A DNA stretch of 64,000 bases from Polaromonas sp. (GCA_013297865.1 JAAFIP010000002.1:124001-188000), one strand, 5' to 3'. Positions 18,905 through 29,405 are shown, counted from the stretch's first letter. The notes: generated by a model from the letters alone, not told the origin. Made by a program: numbers and translations.

Positions 18905-20301
18905 AGCACGCGGTTCGCCATATCCATTTTGTCGGACTGGGTGGCTCGGGCATGTCTGCGATTGCAGAGGTTCTGCATACCTTGGGCTATGAGGTTTCTG
19001 GCTCGGACCAGGCAGACACGTCTACGCTGCGCCGCCTGGCTACGCTGGGCATCAAAACCTTTGTCGGCCATGCGGCAGACAATGTACATAATGCGGATGC
19101 CGTGGTGATCTCCACTGCGGTGAAAGCCGACAACGTCGAAGTGGTGGCTGCGCGCGAGCGGCGCATCACCATCGTGCCCCGCGCCTTGATGCTCGCTGAG
19201 TTGATGCGCTTGAAAAGCGGTATCGCCATCGCAGGCACCCACGGAAAAACCACCACCACCAGCCTGGTTGCCAGCGTGCTGCTGGAGGCGGGGCTGGACC
19301 CCACGTTTGTCATTGGCGGCCGCTTGACCAGCGCGGGCGCCAATGCGCGCCTGGGCAAGGGCGATTACATCGTGGTAGAGGCCGATGAGTCAGACGCCTC
19401 GTTTTTGCATCTGCTGCCGGTGATGTCGGTGGTGACCAATATCGATGCGGACCATATGGAAACCTATGGGCACGATTTTGAGCGCCTGAAAGCTGCGTTT
19501 GTGGATTTCCTGCACCGCATGCCGTTTTATGGCACGGCGGTGCTGTGCACGGACGATGCCGCGGTGCGCGAGATCGCTGACAAAGTGACCTGTCCGGTGA
19601 CCAGCTATGGTTTCAACGAGGGCGCCCAGGTGCGCGCAGTCAGTGTACGGCCGGTCAACGGGCAGATGCACTTTACCGTGCAGCGGCGCAACGGCGTCGT
19701 GCTGCCCGATCTGGAGGTGGTGCTCAATTTGCCTGGCAACCACAACGTGCTCAATGCCCTGTCGGCGATTGCGGTGGCGACCGAGCTGGATGTGGCAGAC
19801 TCTGCCATCCAGAAAGCCCTGCGCGAATTCCAGGGCGTAGGCCGCCGTTTCCAGAGCTATGGCCATATGCCCGCCAAGGAGGGCGGTACGTTCCAGGTGA
19901 TAGACGATTACGGCCACCACCCGGTAGAGATGGCTGCCACGCTGGCGGCTGCACGCGGCGCTTTTGCGGGCCAGCGCCTGGTGCTGGCGTTCCAGCCGCA
20001 CCGCTACAGCCGCACGCGCGACTGTTTTGAGGATTTTGTCAAAGTCATTGGCGAGGCTGATGTGGTGCTGCTGTCTGAGGTGTATGCCGCTGGCGAGGCA
20101 CCGATTGTGGCGGCTGATGGCCGCGCGTTGACGCGCGCCCTGCGCGTAGCGGGCAAGGTGGAGCCGGTCTTTGTTGACGATATTGCCGGCATGCCGCAGG
20201 CAGTGATTGACATAGCGCGTGGCGGCGATGTGGTGATGTGCATGGGTGCAGGCTCGATTGGAAGCGTGCCTGCAAAGATTGTTGAAATGCTACAAAAATA
20301 G
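18901..20301 (+). CDS. murC: MurC, UDP-MurNAc:L-alanine ligase
   Basis: A 466-residue Mur ligase with the N-terminal [21 protein letters not shown] fold, GTHGKTTTT at about 112-120, and C-terminal DYGHHPVE and FQPHRYSRT. It catalyses the first amino-acid addition in stem-peptide synthesis. The final codons, ATG CTA CAA AAA TAG, are contributed by copy C of the 47-bp repeat, so the repeat supplies the stop codon and the last residues. Confidence 0.97.
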   Translation: MKHAVRHIHFVGLGGSGMSAIAEVLHTLGYEVSGSDQADTSTLRRLATLGIKTFVGHAADNVHNADAVVISTAVKADNVEVVAARERRITIVPRALMLAELMRLKSGIAIAGTHGKTTTTSLVASVLLEAGLDPTFVIGGRLTSAGANARLGKGDYIVVEADESDASFLHLLPVMSVVTNIDADHMETYGHDFERLKAAFVDFLHRMPFYGTAVLCTDDAAVREIADKVTCPVTSYGFNEGAQVRAVSVRPVNGQMHFTVQRRNGVVLPDLEVVLNLPGNHNVLNALSAIAVATELDVADSAIQKALREFQGVGRRFQSYGHMPAKEGGTFQVIDDYGHHPVEMAATLAAARGAFAGQRLVLAFQPHRYSRTRDCFEDFVKVIGEADVVLLSEVYAAGEAPIVAADGRALTRALRVAGKVEPVFVDDIAGMPQAVIDIARGGDVVMCMGAGSIGSVPAKIVEMLQK

Positions 20302-20335
20302 GAGCTGCTCCCGCGATATTCTATTGGGCTAGAGC
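20289..20335 (-). repeat. 47-bp dispersed repeat, copy C (murC end and murC-ddl gap)
   Basis: Plus strand reads GCTACAAAAATAGGAGCTGC then TCCCGCGATATTCTATTGGG then CTAGAGC. It begins within the second-last sense codons of murC, provides the murC TAG, and fills most of the 54-nt gap before ddl. Confidence 0.9.
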
Positions 20336-20355
20336 ATGAAAAAGGTATTGATTTG

Positions 20356-21303
20356 ATGAATTTTGGCAAAGTGGCAGTGTTGTTTGGTGGTGCATCGGCA
20401 GAGCGCGAGGTTTCGCTCATGTCGGGCTCCGGCGTGCTCAAGGCGCTGCAGTCGCGCGGCGTGGATGCCCATGCCTTTGACCCGGCGCAGCGCGATCTCA
20501 GCGAGCTCAAACGCGATGGCTTTGCCCGCTGCTTCATTGCTCTGCACGGACGCTTTGGCGAAGACGGCACCGTGCAAGGCGCGCTCGAGCTGCTGGGCAT
20601 TCCCTACACCGGTTCTGGTGTGATGGCGTCGTCCATTGCTATGGACAAAGTGATGACCAAGCGGGTGTGGTTGGCAGAAGGTTTGCCAACGCCGAATTAC
20701 CGCCTGCTGCGCCGTGGTGACTACGATCGCAAAAAAGTGGTTGGCATTCCGGATGAGCTCGGCTTGCCCGTCATCGTCAAGCCAGTGCGCGAAGGCTCGT
20801 CCATTGGCGTGATGAAAGTTCAGGGTTACTCAGGCATGGTAGATGCCGTAGAGCAAGCCTCCAAGCTAGATGCTGATGTGCTGTGCGAGCAATTTATTGC
20901 AGGCGACGAGGTGACTTGCCCAGTGATGGGGAGCGGGGAAAGCGCCAGGGCCTTGCCTGTCATTCGCATTGTGGCTCCGGATGGAAATTACGATTATCAG
21001 AACAAGTACTTTGGCAACGATACAAAGTATGTATTACCTTGCGGCTTGCCCAGTGGTGAAGAGGCTGCCATCCAGGAAATCGCGCTGAAAGCTTACCGTG
21101 TGCTCGATTGCCGTGGTTGGGGCCGGATTGATGTGATGATTGATGCAAGCACTCGCAAACCCTATTTGCTGGAAATCAACACCTCGCCTGGTATGACCAG
21201 CCATTCGCTGGTTCCCATGTCTGCACGCGCTGCAGGCATGAGCTATGAAGAGCTGTGCGTGCATATTCTGAGCACGGCGACCTTGGAGCATGCCAAATCA
21301 TGA
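20356..21303 (+). CDS. ddl: D-alanine:D-alanine ligase
   Basis: A 315-residue ATP-grasp enzyme with [17 protein letters not shown] at the N-terminus, [16 protein letters not shown] and the C-terminal [17 protein letters not shown], all hallmarks of Ddl. It makes the D-Ala-D-Ala dipeptide used by MurF. I use ATG 20356; the track starts one codon earlier at a TTG. Its only non-overlapping upstream junction is the murC-ddl gap, which is occupied by the 47-bp repeat. It overlaps ftsQ by 4 nt. Confidence 0.96.
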   Translation: MNFGKVAVLFGGASAEREVSLMSGSGVLKALQSRGVDAHAFDPAQRDLSELKRDGFARCFIALHGRFGEDGTVQGALELLGIPYTGSGVMASSIAMDKVMTKRVWLAEGLPTPNYRLLRRGDYDRKKVVGIPDELGLPVIVKPVREGSSIGVMKVQGYSGMVDAVEQASKLDADVLCEQFIAGDEVTCPVMGSGESARALPVIRIVAPDGNYDYQNKYFGNDTKYVLPCGLPSGEEAAIQEIALKAYRVLDCRGWGRIDVMIDASTRKPYLLEINTSPGMTSHSLVPMSARAAGMSYEELCVHILSTATLEHAKS

Positions 21304-22094
21304 GCCAAACCATGCCCACCCCCATCGACGTGCGGCTGATGAATATCAGCGCTGCAGTGCTGGGCGTGGGGGTATGCGTGGCGGCTTTGGCGGGAGTGGC
21401 CTGGTGGGCCGTGCGCCATCCTTCATTTGCCATCGCACGCATTGTGGTGCAGGGCGACACGTTGCACAACAACGAGGTCACCTTGCGCGCCAATGTGGCG
21501 CCACGCCTCAAAGGCAATTTTTTCACTCTGGATCTGGCCCAGGCGCGTGCGGCTTTTGAAGCAGTGCCCTGGGTGCGCAAGGCGGTCGTGCGCCGTGAGT
21601 TCCCCAACCGTTTACGCGTGATTCTGGAAGAGCACCGCAGTGCGGGCTATTGGGGCGCTGACAGTGAATCGCGCCTGGTCAACACGATGGGTGAAGTATT
21701 TGAGGCCAACGCAGGTGATGCAGAGATTGAGGATTTGCCGCGCTTGATCGGGCCTGATGGCCAGGGTGCGCAGGTGCTGGAGGTCTATCGCAGCCTGAAC
21801 GCACTGTTTACGCCGCTGGACGCAGCGATTGAAGAGCTGGAGCTGACGGGGCGCGGTGGCTGGCGCATGCTGCTCGATGGGGGTGCGGTGATCGAGATAG
21901 GGCGCGGTACACCCAAAGAACTCACAGACCGGGTGCAGCGTTTCACCAGCACCTTCACCCAGGTGCTGGCAGCTTACCAGCGCGCAGGGCTGGACCGCGT
22001 GGAGTCAGTGGATTTACGGCACAACGCGGGCTACGCCATCCGATTGCGCGGTGTGACCACCGTGGTGATGGCACCCGGCGTGGACAAAAAATAG
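21300..22094 (+). CDS. ftsQ: FtsQ, division protein with POTRA domain
   Basis: A 264-residue bitopic protein: short cytoplasmic tail, a transmembrane helix near residues 17-36, then a POTRA domain ([18 protein letters not shown]) and the FtsQ region ending in a proline/glycine tail. It recruits FtsL/FtsB and regulates FtsWI. The track ORF begins upstream at 21255 inside ddl; the ATG at 21300, overlapping the ddl TGA, gives the expected short cytoplasmic tail. Confidence 0.95.
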   Translation: MSQTMPTPIDVRLMNISAAVLGVGVCVAALAGVAWWAVRHPSFAIARIVVQGDTLHNNEVTLRANVAPRLKGNFFTLDLAQARAAFEAVPWVRKAVVRREFPNRLRVILEEHRSAGYWGADSESRLVNTMGEVFEANAGDAEIEDLPRLIGPDGQGAQVLEVYRSLNALFTPLDAAIEELELTGRGGWRMLLDGGAVIEIGRGTPKELTDRVQRFTSTFTQVLAAYQRAGLDRVESVDLRHNAGYAIRLRGVTTVVMAPGVDKK

Positions 22095-22103
22095 AGGCAC
22101 ATC

Positions 22104-23333
22104 ATGGCAAAAGACTATAAAGATTTGGTAGTGGGTTTGGACATTGGCACCTCCAAAGTGATGGTGGTAGTGGCCGAAGTCATGCCCGGCGGGGAGCTGA
22201 AATTGGCAGGCCTGGGCATTGCGCCCAGCAACGGGCTCAAGCGTGGCGTGGTGGTGAATATCGATGCCACGGTGCAGAGCATCCAGCAGGCCCTCAAGGA
22301 AGCCGAGTTGATGGCCGACTGCAAGATCACCCGTGTCTACACAGGCATCACGGGCAGCCATATTCGCGGCATCAACTCCAGCGGCATGGTGGCAGTGAAA
22401 GACCGCGAAGTGACGCCAGCAGATGTGGCAAGGGTGGTAGAGACTGCCAAGGCGATCAATATCTCCAACGACCAGCGCTTGCTGCTGGTGGAGCCGCAGG
22501 AGTTTGTGATCGACGGCCAGGACGTGCGCGAGCCCATCGGCATGAGCGGCTTGCGGCTTGAAGCCAAGGTGCATATCGTGACAGGGGCACAGAGCGCGGC
22601 TGAAAACATCATCAAATGCGTGCGCCGCTGCGGCCTGGAAGTAGAGCAGTTGATGCTCAACCCCCATGCCTCCAGCCAGGCGGTGTTGACGGACGACGAA
22701 AAAGAGCTCGGTGTTGCGATGGTGGACATCGGCGCTGGCACTACTGATGTGGCCATTTTCACGGGCGGCGCGATTCGCCACACGGCGGTGATTCCGATTG
22801 CTGGCGATTTGATCACCAGCGACATCGCCATGGCGCTGCGCACGCCTACCAAGGATGCAGAAGACATCAAAGTGGAAAGCGGCTGCGCCAAGCAACTGCT
22901 GGCTGACCCCCAGACCCAGGTGGAAGTGCCTGGCTTGGGTGACCGGGGCCCGCGCATGCTGGGCAAACAGGCCCTGTCGGGTGTGATTGAGCCGCGTGTG
23001 GAAGAGATTTACTCGCTGGTGCAGCAGGTGATCCGCGAATCGGGCTATGAAGAGATGCTGTCATCTGGCATTGTGATCACCGGCGGCAGCGCGGTGATGA
23101 CCGGCATGATTGAGTTGGGCGAGGATATTTTTCTCAAGCCAGTGCGCCGGGGGCTGCCGCAGTACAGCAGCGCCCTGTCTGACATGGTGGCCCAGCCACG
23201 CGCAGCCACGGTGATGGGCCTGCTGGAAGAAGCGCGCCTGGCCCGCTTGCGTGGTTTCAAGGTGGCGCAAAAAAGCGGCTCGGTGAAAACAGCTTTTGGC
23301 CGGTTCAAGGATTTTGTGGTGGGGAATTTCTAA
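22104..23333 (+). CDS. ftsA: FtsA, actin-like Z-ring tether
   Basis: A 409-residue actin-fold ATPase with VVGLDIGTSKVMVVVAEV (phosphate 1), VDIGAGTTDVAIF (phosphate 2) and ITGGSAVMTGM (adenosine) motifs, and a C-terminal amphipathic stretch (GRFKDFVVGNF) that would bind the membrane. It anchors FtsZ polymers to the inner membrane. It starts 9 nt after ftsQ; a 154-nt gap separates it from ftsZ. Confidence 0.97.
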   Translation: MAKDYKDLVVGLDIGTSKVMVVVAEVMPGGELKLAGLGIAPSNGLKRGVVVNIDATVQSIQQALKEAELMADCKITRVYTGITGSHIRGINSSGMVAVKDREVTPADVARVVETAKAINISNDQRLLLVEPQEFVIDGQDVREPIGMSGLRLEAKVHIVTGAQSAAENIIKCVRRCGLEVEQLMLNPHASSQAVLTDDEKELGVAMVDIGAGTTDVAIFTGGAIRHTAVIPIAGDLITSDIAMALRTPTKDAEDIKVESGCAKQLLADPQTQVEVPGLGDRGPRMLGKQALSGVIEPRVEEIYSLVQQVIRESGYEEMLSSGIVITGGSAVMTGMIELGEDIFLKPVRRGLPQYSSALSDMVAQPRAATVMGLLEEARLARLRGFKVAQKSGSVKTAFGRFKDFVVGNF

Positions 23334-23487
23334 CATGTTCAAGAAACTCTACATGGCGCGTGGAAGTCCACCCCGATGGCCGGGCGCAGGTCCAGGCAGG
23401 ATGGATAGTTCATGAGTATCAACAATACAAGAAATCAGTAATTTTCGGCAACTGCAATAAACCAGTAAAAATTGAAGGAGAGTTCAA

Positions 23488-24720
23488 ATGGGTATCGAAA
23501 TGATCGAAGTCGAAGAGTTCAATCTCGGCACACAAATCAAAGTCATCGGCGTGGGCGGCGGCGGCGGTAACGCGGTAGAGCACATGATTGCACGCAGCGT
23601 GCAGGGCGTGGAGTTCATTACCGCCAACACCGATGCGCAGGCACTCTCGCGCAGCGCGGCGCACAAGACCATCCAGCTGGGCACCAGCGGCCTGGGCGCG
23701 GGCAGCAAGCCTGACAAAGGCCGTGAATCTGCACAGAGCGCAGAAGACGAAATCCGCACGGCCATCGACGGCGCGCACATGCTGTTCATCACCGCGGGCA
23801 TGGGTGGCGGCACAGGCACGGGCGCAGCGCCAGTGATTGCCCGCATCGCCAAGGAAATGGGTATCCTGACCGTAGGCGTGGTGACCAAGCCATTCGAGTG
23901 GGAAGGTGGCCGCCGCATGACCAATGCCGACAATGGCCTGGCCGAGCTGGAAGCCAACGTGGATTCGCTGATCGTGGTGCTCAATGAAAAGCTGCTCGAG
24001 GTGTTGGGCGACGACATTACCCAGGACGAGGCTTTTGCCCATGCCAACGACGTGCTGAAAAACGCTGTCGGCGGTATTGCCGAGATCATCAATGTGCCCG
24101 GGCATGTCAACGTGGACTTCGAAGACGTGCGCACCGTGATGGGTGAGCCTGGTAAGGCCATGATGGGCACGGCAGCCGCCAGCGGCCCTGACCGCGCCCG
24201 TATCGCTGCCGAGCAGGCCGTTGCCTGTCCGCTGCTCGAGGGCATTGACCTCTCGGGCGCCAAGGGCGTGCTGGTGCTGATCACGGCGGCCAAAGGCTCG
24301 CTCAAGCTCAGCGAGTCGAAGCTGGCGATGAATACCATCCGTGCCTATGCTTCGCCCGAGGCGCATGTCATCTATGGCACCGCCTACGATGACAATCTGG
24401 GTGAAGACATCCGCGTGACGGTGGTCGCCACTGGCCTCAGCCGTCAAGGCATGCGCCGTACAGCGCCTCCGCTGCAGGTGCTGCGCACAGGCACCGACAA
24501 CGTGCCTTTCCATGTGCCTACAGTCAATAACGTGGTCGGTCAAAGCCCTGCCGCGGCTGGTGCAGGCATGGCTGCTGCCCAGCCTGATTACAACGGCATG
24601 GCAGTCCCCAGCGTGTGGCGCACCAACCGCACCCAGGCCGCTGCCAAAGTCGATGCCCTGTCTTCTGGCGGCATGGATGACTTTGAAATTCCGGCCTTTT
24701 TGCGCAAACAGGCCGATTAA
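23488..24720 (+). CDS. ftsZ: FtsZ, tubulin-like division GTPase
   Basis: A 410-residue protein with the tubulin signature GGGTGTG at about 106-112, the glycine-rich GVGGGGGNAV near the N-terminus, and the conserved C-terminal peptide DDFEIPAFLRKQAD that binds FtsA/ZipA-type partners. It forms the Z-ring. A strong AAGGAGAG ribosome-binding site precedes the ATG. A terminator follows, closing the dcw transcript. Confidence 0.98.
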   Translation: MGIEMIEVEEFNLGTQIKVIGVGGGGGNAVEHMIARSVQGVEFITANTDAQALSRSAAHKTIQLGTSGLGAGSKPDKGRESAQSAEDEIRTAIDGAHMLFITAGMGGGTGTGAAPVIARIAKEMGILTVGVVTKPFEWEGGRRMTNADNGLAELEANVDSLIVVLNEKLLEVLGDDITQDEAFAHANDVLKNAVGGIAEIINVPGHVNVDFEDVRTVMGEPGKAMMGTAAASGPDRARIAAEQAVACPLLEGIDLSGAKGVLVLITAAKGSLKLSESKLAMNTIRAYASPEAHVIYGTAYDDNLGEDIRVTVVATGLSRQGMRRTAPPLQVLRTGTDNVPFHVPTVNNVVGQSPAAAGAGMAAAQPDYNGMAVPSVWRTNRTQAAAKVDALSSGGMDDFEIPAFLRKQAD

Positions 24721-24742
24721 TTACGCGGCTTTCACCTTATGG

Positions 24743-24774
24743 AAAGCCCTTGGGTCTAACTCAAGGGCTTTTTT
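24743..24774 (+). terminator. Rho-independent terminator after ftsZ
   Basis: AAGCCCTTG (24744-24752) pairs perfectly with CAAGGGCTT (24762-24770), followed by TTTT. It lies 23 nt after the ftsZ stop and separates the dcw transcript from lpxC. Confidence 0.9.
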
Positions 24775-24798
24775 CATAGTCCAGCATAAAATATCTAC

Positions 24799-25722
24799 GT
24801 GTTACAACAAAGAACCCTCAAGTCACTCACCAAAGCCGTTGGCGTGGGCGTGCACAGCGGCCAGCGTGTGGAGTTGACGCTGCGACCTGCCCAGCCTGAC
24901 ACCGGTATTGTGTTTCGCCGCGTGGATCTGCCTGAGCCAGTAGACATCCCGGTGTCTGCCCTGTCGGTGTCAGACACCCGCATGGCCACCACGGTCACCG
25001 CCAGCGGCACCAAGGTGCAAACCATTGAGCATTTCATGTCTGCCTGCTCGGGCCTGGGTATAGACAATCTGTATGTGGACATTACGGCAGAAGAGGTGCC
25101 CATTCTCGATGGATCGGCAGCTTCTTACGTCTTTCTTCTGCAAAGTGCGGGCATCACCTTGCAAAACGCGCCCAAACGTTTTATCCGCTTGCTGAAAACT
25201 GTAGAAATTCGGCAAGGCGAGGGTGTGCAGACGAAATGGGCGCGACTGGAGCCGCATGAAGGCTACAAATTGGGGTTCGAGATCGAGTTTGACCACCCGG
25301 CAGTGGATTCGACAGGCCAGCGTGTCGAGTTTGATATGGCCACGGGTAACTACAGCAGGGACATTGCACGGGCACGCACCTTTGGTTTTACCCGTGATGT
25401 AGAGGCCATGCGTGCCAACGGCCTGGCTCTCGGCGGCGGTCTGGACAATGCCATCGTGATGGACGACTACAAAGTACTCAACAGCGATGGTCTGCGCTAT
25501 GACGATGAATTTGCCAAACACAAAATTCTGGACGCCATGGGCGATCTGTATTGCCTGGGCAAACCGCTGCTTGCGGCTTACTCGGCGTTTCGTTCAGGCC
25601 ATGCCTTGAATAACCTGTTGTTGCGTGAACTGCTCTCGCGTACAGATGCGTACGAGGTGGTCAGTTTTGAAGACGAACGCCGTGCGCCTGCTGGTTTTGC
25701 CCAGCTGGCACGCGCGTGGTAG
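24799..25722 (+). CDS. lpxC: LpxC, UDP-3-O-acyl-GlcNAc deacetylase
   Basis: A 307-residue zinc amidase with the zinc ligand His78 in TIEHFMSA and the second signature [11 protein letters not shown] containing the other His and Asp ligands. It catalyses the committed step of lipid A synthesis. The start is GTG at 24799, 25 nt beyond the upstream terminator, with AT-rich sequence (CATAAAATATC) just ahead that may form a promoter. Its place after ftsZ is typical of Gram-negative bacteria. Confidence 0.97.
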   Translation: MLQQRTLKSLTKAVGVGVHSGQRVELTLRPAQPDTGIVFRRVDLPEPVDIPVSALSVSDTRMATTVTASGTKVQTIEHFMSACSGLGIDNLYVDITAEEVPILDGSAASYVFLLQSAGITLQNAPKRFIRLLKTVEIRQGEGVQTKWARLEPHEGYKLGFEIEFDHPAVDSTGQRVEFDMATGNYSRDIARARTFGFTRDVEAMRANGLALGGGLDNAIVMDDYKVLNSDGLRYDDEFAKHKILDAMGDLYCLGKPLLAAYSAFRSGHALNNLLLRELLSRTDAYEVVSFEDERRAPAGFAQLARAW

Positions 25723-25743
25723 CCATGAATTGAGACAGCGATA

Positions 25744-27309
25744 GTGGCACCATCCAACAAACCTGTCAGCAATGCACCTGCGCAACAAGCCAGACTGATT
25801 TTGCAAGACCCCCGCGCCGGGGAAGAGGCGCAGATGCCTGCCCTGCGTCTGAGCAAAGAGCTGGCACCGCTGACAGAATCCGGGCTGGACCGTGACACAG
25901 CCCAGCAAACCTGGCAGGCACTGCAGCTCAAACCCGAAGAAGTCATTGCACAGCGCCTGGAGCTCGTGCAAGCCAATGCGAAGGCACAGGCGGCCACCAA
26001 ACTGGCCGATGCGGCACGCGCCGAGGTGGTTCAGCTGCAGGCCAAACTGCGGATGCAAGAGGAGACCCGCTGGCAGCATCCTGCCGTCTATGGGGCGGGT
26101 GCCGCCTTGGTGGGGCTGGGCTGGTTGTGGTTATCCGAGCGCAAAAAACGTGTGGCTGCCCAAGAGCAGACGGCCCTTTTGCTGGACGAACACAACAGCG
26201 TACTGGCCATGCCAGAAGGGCCCACGTCGTCGGGACAGCCTGTAGCTGAGTCCGAGCCTGTATTCAAGCCCCATGAGCGCTCAGTGGAAGCGTTGATATA
26301 CAAAGACCCGATTGCGCAGTCTATCTCCCAAGAAGATCTGCTGCCCTATCAGCCAGAAGAAACGGCCCCACAGTTGCCTGAGCGCCCAGCCGCTGCCGTG
26401 CCATGGTGGAAGCGTTTGGGACGCAAAAAAGCAGCGCGCGGACTGCTCACTGACGACTCCCAGCCGTCGCTTCCCGAGGTTTCCTACCTCAGCGCCTCCA
26501 GTTTTTCGTCTCAGCAGACCTTGCACGATGGGGATGATGCTTTGGCTGAGTTGGAACATATAGAGCTTCACGAGGAGCAGAACTACGATCCCACCGTCGC
26601 CAATCTGGAGTTGCTGACCCAGACACGCATCAGGCCCGCTTCCAGCGAAGATGCCATGGGTCACCTGCTGGAGGTGCGCATGGCGGTACAGGCCCTGGGT
26701 GTGCTCGAGCAGCCGCATGCTGCGCAGAAGCTGCTGCTGGAGCATATCGATGCAGTGCCCAACACCTGCGCCTGGGCTTACATGCAGTACCTTGATCTGG
26801 CTTCCCAGCAGGGCCACCGTGACGCCTTTGAGAGCATGCGCAAGCGCTATCGCCTGCAGTTCAACCGACTGGCCCCCTACTGGGGCGAGCCCAACACCAC
26901 CGTGCAGGGCATAGAAAACTATGACAGGCCCATGGCAGAGCTGTGCGCGGCCTGGAGTTCGCATGAGCGCGCCCGCACGCTGATTGCGACCTGGTTGCTG
27001 GGCACCTTGCATTCGCGCAGATTGTTCCAGCTGCCGGCTTATCACGACTTGCTTGATCTGTACGAGATGCTCGAGTTCTATGATGACGAAGGCTATAACG
27101 CGCAGGATTTTGTACCTACGGTGAGTTTGCTGGATCTGGACTATGAGTTTGCTGTGGAGGTGGAGCTGGATGTCCAGCCCGAGCAGGAAGCCATCCGCGC
27201 CATACCGGCCATTAAAACCGGGGATTTTGCGGTGGATTTCAACATTGCGCAAAATCTGACCCAGCCCGGCACCTTGACGGCTACCCCTGCGCCACCACCC
27301 CAGCGCTGA
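25744..27309 (+). CDS. Single-pass membrane protein of unknown function with helical C-terminal domain
   Basis: I do not recognise this 521-residue protein with confidence. It has an N-terminal soluble, partly coiled-coil region (EEVIAQRLELVQANAKAQAA), one transmembrane helix near residues 117-135 (YGAGAALVGLGWLWL), a Pro/Glu/Ser-rich acidic linker, and a helical C-terminal half (about 275-385) with TPR-like segments such as EVRMAVQALGVLEQPHAAQK. The overall design recalls FimV-like inner-membrane proteins, but no LysM domain is seen and I do not claim homology. It starts at GTG 25744, 21 nt after lpxC, and has a 38-nt gap to the RNase gene, so it may be co-transcribed with both. Confidence 0.75.
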   Translation: MAPSNKPVSNAPAQQARLILQDPRAGEEAQMPALRLSKELAPLTESGLDRDTAQQTWQALQLKPEEVIAQRLELVQANAKAQAATKLADAARAEVVQLQAKLRMQEETRWQHPAVYGAGAALVGLGWLWLSERKKRVAAQEQTALLLDEHNSVLAMPEGPTSSGQPVAESEPVFKPHERSVEALIYKDPIAQSISQEDLLPYQPEETAPQLPERPAAAVPWWKRLGRKKAARGLLTDDSQPSLPEVSYLSASSFSSQQTLHDGDDALAELEHIELHEEQNYDPTVANLELLTQTRIRPASSEDAMGHLLEVRMAVQALGVLEQPHAAQKLLLEHIDAVPNTCAWAYMQYLDLASQQGHRDAFESMRKRYRLQFNRLAPYWGEPNTTVQGIENYDRPMAELCAAWSSHERARTLIATWLLGTLHSRRLFQLPAYHDLLDLYEMLEFYDDEGYNAQDFVPTVSLLDLDYEFAVEVELDVQPEQEAIRAIPAIKTGDFAVDFNIAQNLTQPGTLTATPAPPPQR

Positions 27310-27347
27310 CGTCAACCTGCCATCCCCCCATTTGTTAGACACTTTGC

Positions 27348-29405
27348 ATGTACGTATTATTTGAAGAAGGTGGCAAGTTCCTTGCCGGCCGGGTACTGTC
27401 GCAGGCCGAGGTCTCCTTGCAGCTGGAGCTGGACTCTGGCAAGCGCGTCAAGCTCAAGTCTGCGCTGGCTTTGCTTTTTTTCGACAAACCGCAGCCATCC
27501 GACCTGCTCACAAGCGCCAGCGCACTGGCGCTGACGATGGATGTCAATCTGGCCTGGGAATTTGCCACGGATGAGGAGTTTGGCTTTGCAGACCTGGCGC
27601 GTGACTATTTCAGCGCGCAGGCCAGCACTGTAGAGCAGGCGGCAGCCTTGATGTGCCTGTTCAATGCACCCCATTATTTTCGCCGCGCAGGCAAGGGACG
27701 CTTCAAGAAAGCCAGCGCCGAGATTGTGCAGCAGGCCTTGGCAGCGATCGAGAAAAAGAAGGCCGTGCTAGCCCAGATCAGCACCTGGGCGGCAGAACTT
27801 GCCGCAGGCAGCACCCCACAGGCAGTACGCGATCAGCTGTACAAAATTCTGTTCAAACCTGATAAAAATGCACCCGAGTACAAGGCGGTGGTAGAGGCCT
27901 CCCGTGCCACACAAACCGCGCCACTCGAGCTGCTGAAAAAAGCCGGTGCCATTGGGTCGGCATACCAGTTTCATTGGCAAAGATTTCTGTTTGACCAGTT
28001 TCCCAAAGGCGTGGGTTTCCCGCATCTGGAGGCCCCTGCCATCAAGGACGAGCTGCCACTGGCCACGGTACAGGCCTTTTCGATTGACGACAGCCAGACC
28101 ACGGAGATTGACGATGCGCTCAGTGTGCAGGGTCTGGGTTCGGCAGAGATCGTGGTGGGCATCCACATTGCAGCGCCCGCGCTGGCGGTGCATGCGCACA
28201 GCGCGGTGGACAAGGTAGCGCGTGACAGGCTGTCTACGGTATACATGCCGGGCCACAAAATCACCATGTTGCCGGATGCGGTAGTGCAAAACTACACCCT
28301 GGCCCAAGGCCGTGATTGCCCTGCGGTGTCGCTGTATGTCACGGTGGATGCCAGTACGCTGGCCATCAAGGCATCCCGCACAGTGCTCGAGCGCGTGCCG
28401 ATTATTGCCAATTTGCGGCACGACGTGATTGACACGGAGGTCACTGAGCAAGCGCTTGCCGATGTGGCGGCATGGAAGCTGCAGCCCGGCCTGACGCCGG
28501 TGGCGCTGCGCGAGCCACTGGCTTTTCTCTATCGCCTGGCCGTGCACTTGAAAGCGCAGCGCGAGCAGGTTCGCGGCAAGCCTGAAACCTTCAATCGTCC
28601 GGATTACAACTTCCATGTGGCTGCCGACCAGGGCAGTCTGCAAGGTGACGAGCCTGTGGACATCAGTGTGCGCCGCCGGGGCGCGCCGCTGGATTTGATG
28701 GTGGCAGAGGCGATGATTCTGGCCAATAGCACCTGGGGTCAGTGGTTAGCCAGTCTGGGAGTGCCTGCCATCTACCGCAGCCAGGCCAGCCTGGCGCCGG
28801 GTGTCAAGGTGCGCATGGGTACCAAAGCGCTGCCCCACGCAGGCATTGGCGTGCCCAGTTATGCATGGAGTACGTCGCCGCTGCGCCGCTATACCGATCT
28901 GGTCAACCAATGGCAGATCATCGCCTGTGCGCGCCACGGCAGCACGGCAGCGCTGGCGGCACCCTTTAAACCCAAGGACGCAGAGCTGTTTGGCATCATT
29001 TCCAGTTTTGATGCGGCCTACACCGCCTACAACGGCTTCCAAAATGGCATGGAACGCTATTGGACGCTGCAATATGTCAAACAGCGCGGTATCAGTGACC
29101 TGGCGGGCGTGGTGTTCAAAGAGGGTATGGTGCGCGCAGATGACATCCCGCTGGTGCTGCCCGTCGTAGGCACCATGGATTTACCCCGCGGCTCCAAAGT
29201 CAGGTTCAAGCTCGGTGAGATCGACTTCATGACCCTGGATATCTCGGGCACCCTGCTGGAGCGGCTGGATGCACCACTGCCTGCGCAGGAGGCAGAGACC
29301 GAAGACGATGAAGACATGGCGGGGCCGATTGCCATTGCCCTGGATGTAAATGATGCACAAACAGGTGACCAAAGCCCTGCGATTGGCGATAATCAGGCTC
29401 CGTGA
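27348..29405 (+). CDS. RNase II/R-type 3'-5' exoribonuclease (RNB domain)
   Basis: A 685-residue protein whose central RNB catalytic domain contains FSIDDSQTTEIDDALSV near residue 245, providing the conserved aspartates that bind the catalytic metals. VARDRLSTVYMPGHKITMLP and STSPLRRYTDLVNQWQ are further family motifs. It degrades single-stranded RNA processively from the 3' end. It ends in an acidic tail (EAETEDDEDM). GTGA overlap with the tonB-like gene indicates translational coupling. Confidence 0.93.
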   Translation: MYVLFEEGGKFLAGRVLSQAEVSLQLELDSGKRVKLKSALALLFFDKPQPSDLLTSASALALTMDVNLAWEFATDEEFGFADLARDYFSAQASTVEQAAALMCLFNAPHYFRRAGKGRFKKASAEIVQQALAAIEKKKAVLAQISTWAAELAAGSTPQAVRDQLYKILFKPDKNAPEYKAVVEASRATQTAPLELLKKAGAIGSAYQFHWQRFLFDQFPKGVGFPHLEAPAIKDELPLATVQAFSIDDSQTTEIDDALSVQGLGSAEIVVGIHIAAPALAVHAHSAVDKVARDRLSTVYMPGHKITMLPDAVVQNYTLAQGRDCPAVSLYVTVDASTLAIKASRTVLERVPIIANLRHDVIDTEVTEQALADVAAWKLQPGLTPVALREPLAFLYRLAVHLKAQREQVRGKPETFNRPDYNFHVAADQGSLQGDEPVDISVRRRGAPLDLMVAEAMILANSTWGQWLASLGVPAIYRSQASLAPGVKVRMGTKALPHAGIGVPSYAWSTSPLRRYTDLVNQWQIIACARHGSTAALAAPFKPKDAELFGIISSFDAAYTAYNGFQNGMERYWTLQYVKQRGISDLAGVVFKEGMVRADDIPLVLPVVGTMDLPRGSKVRFKLGEIDFMTLDISGTLLERLDAPLPAQEAETEDDEDMAGPIAIALDVNDAQTGDQSPAIGDNQAP

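Noticed and set aside
23335-23415. 26-codon ORF starting at ATG after ftsA
   Set aside because: Pro/Gly/Arg-rich, no ribosome-binding site, and overlapped by another equally open frame; not supported as a gene.
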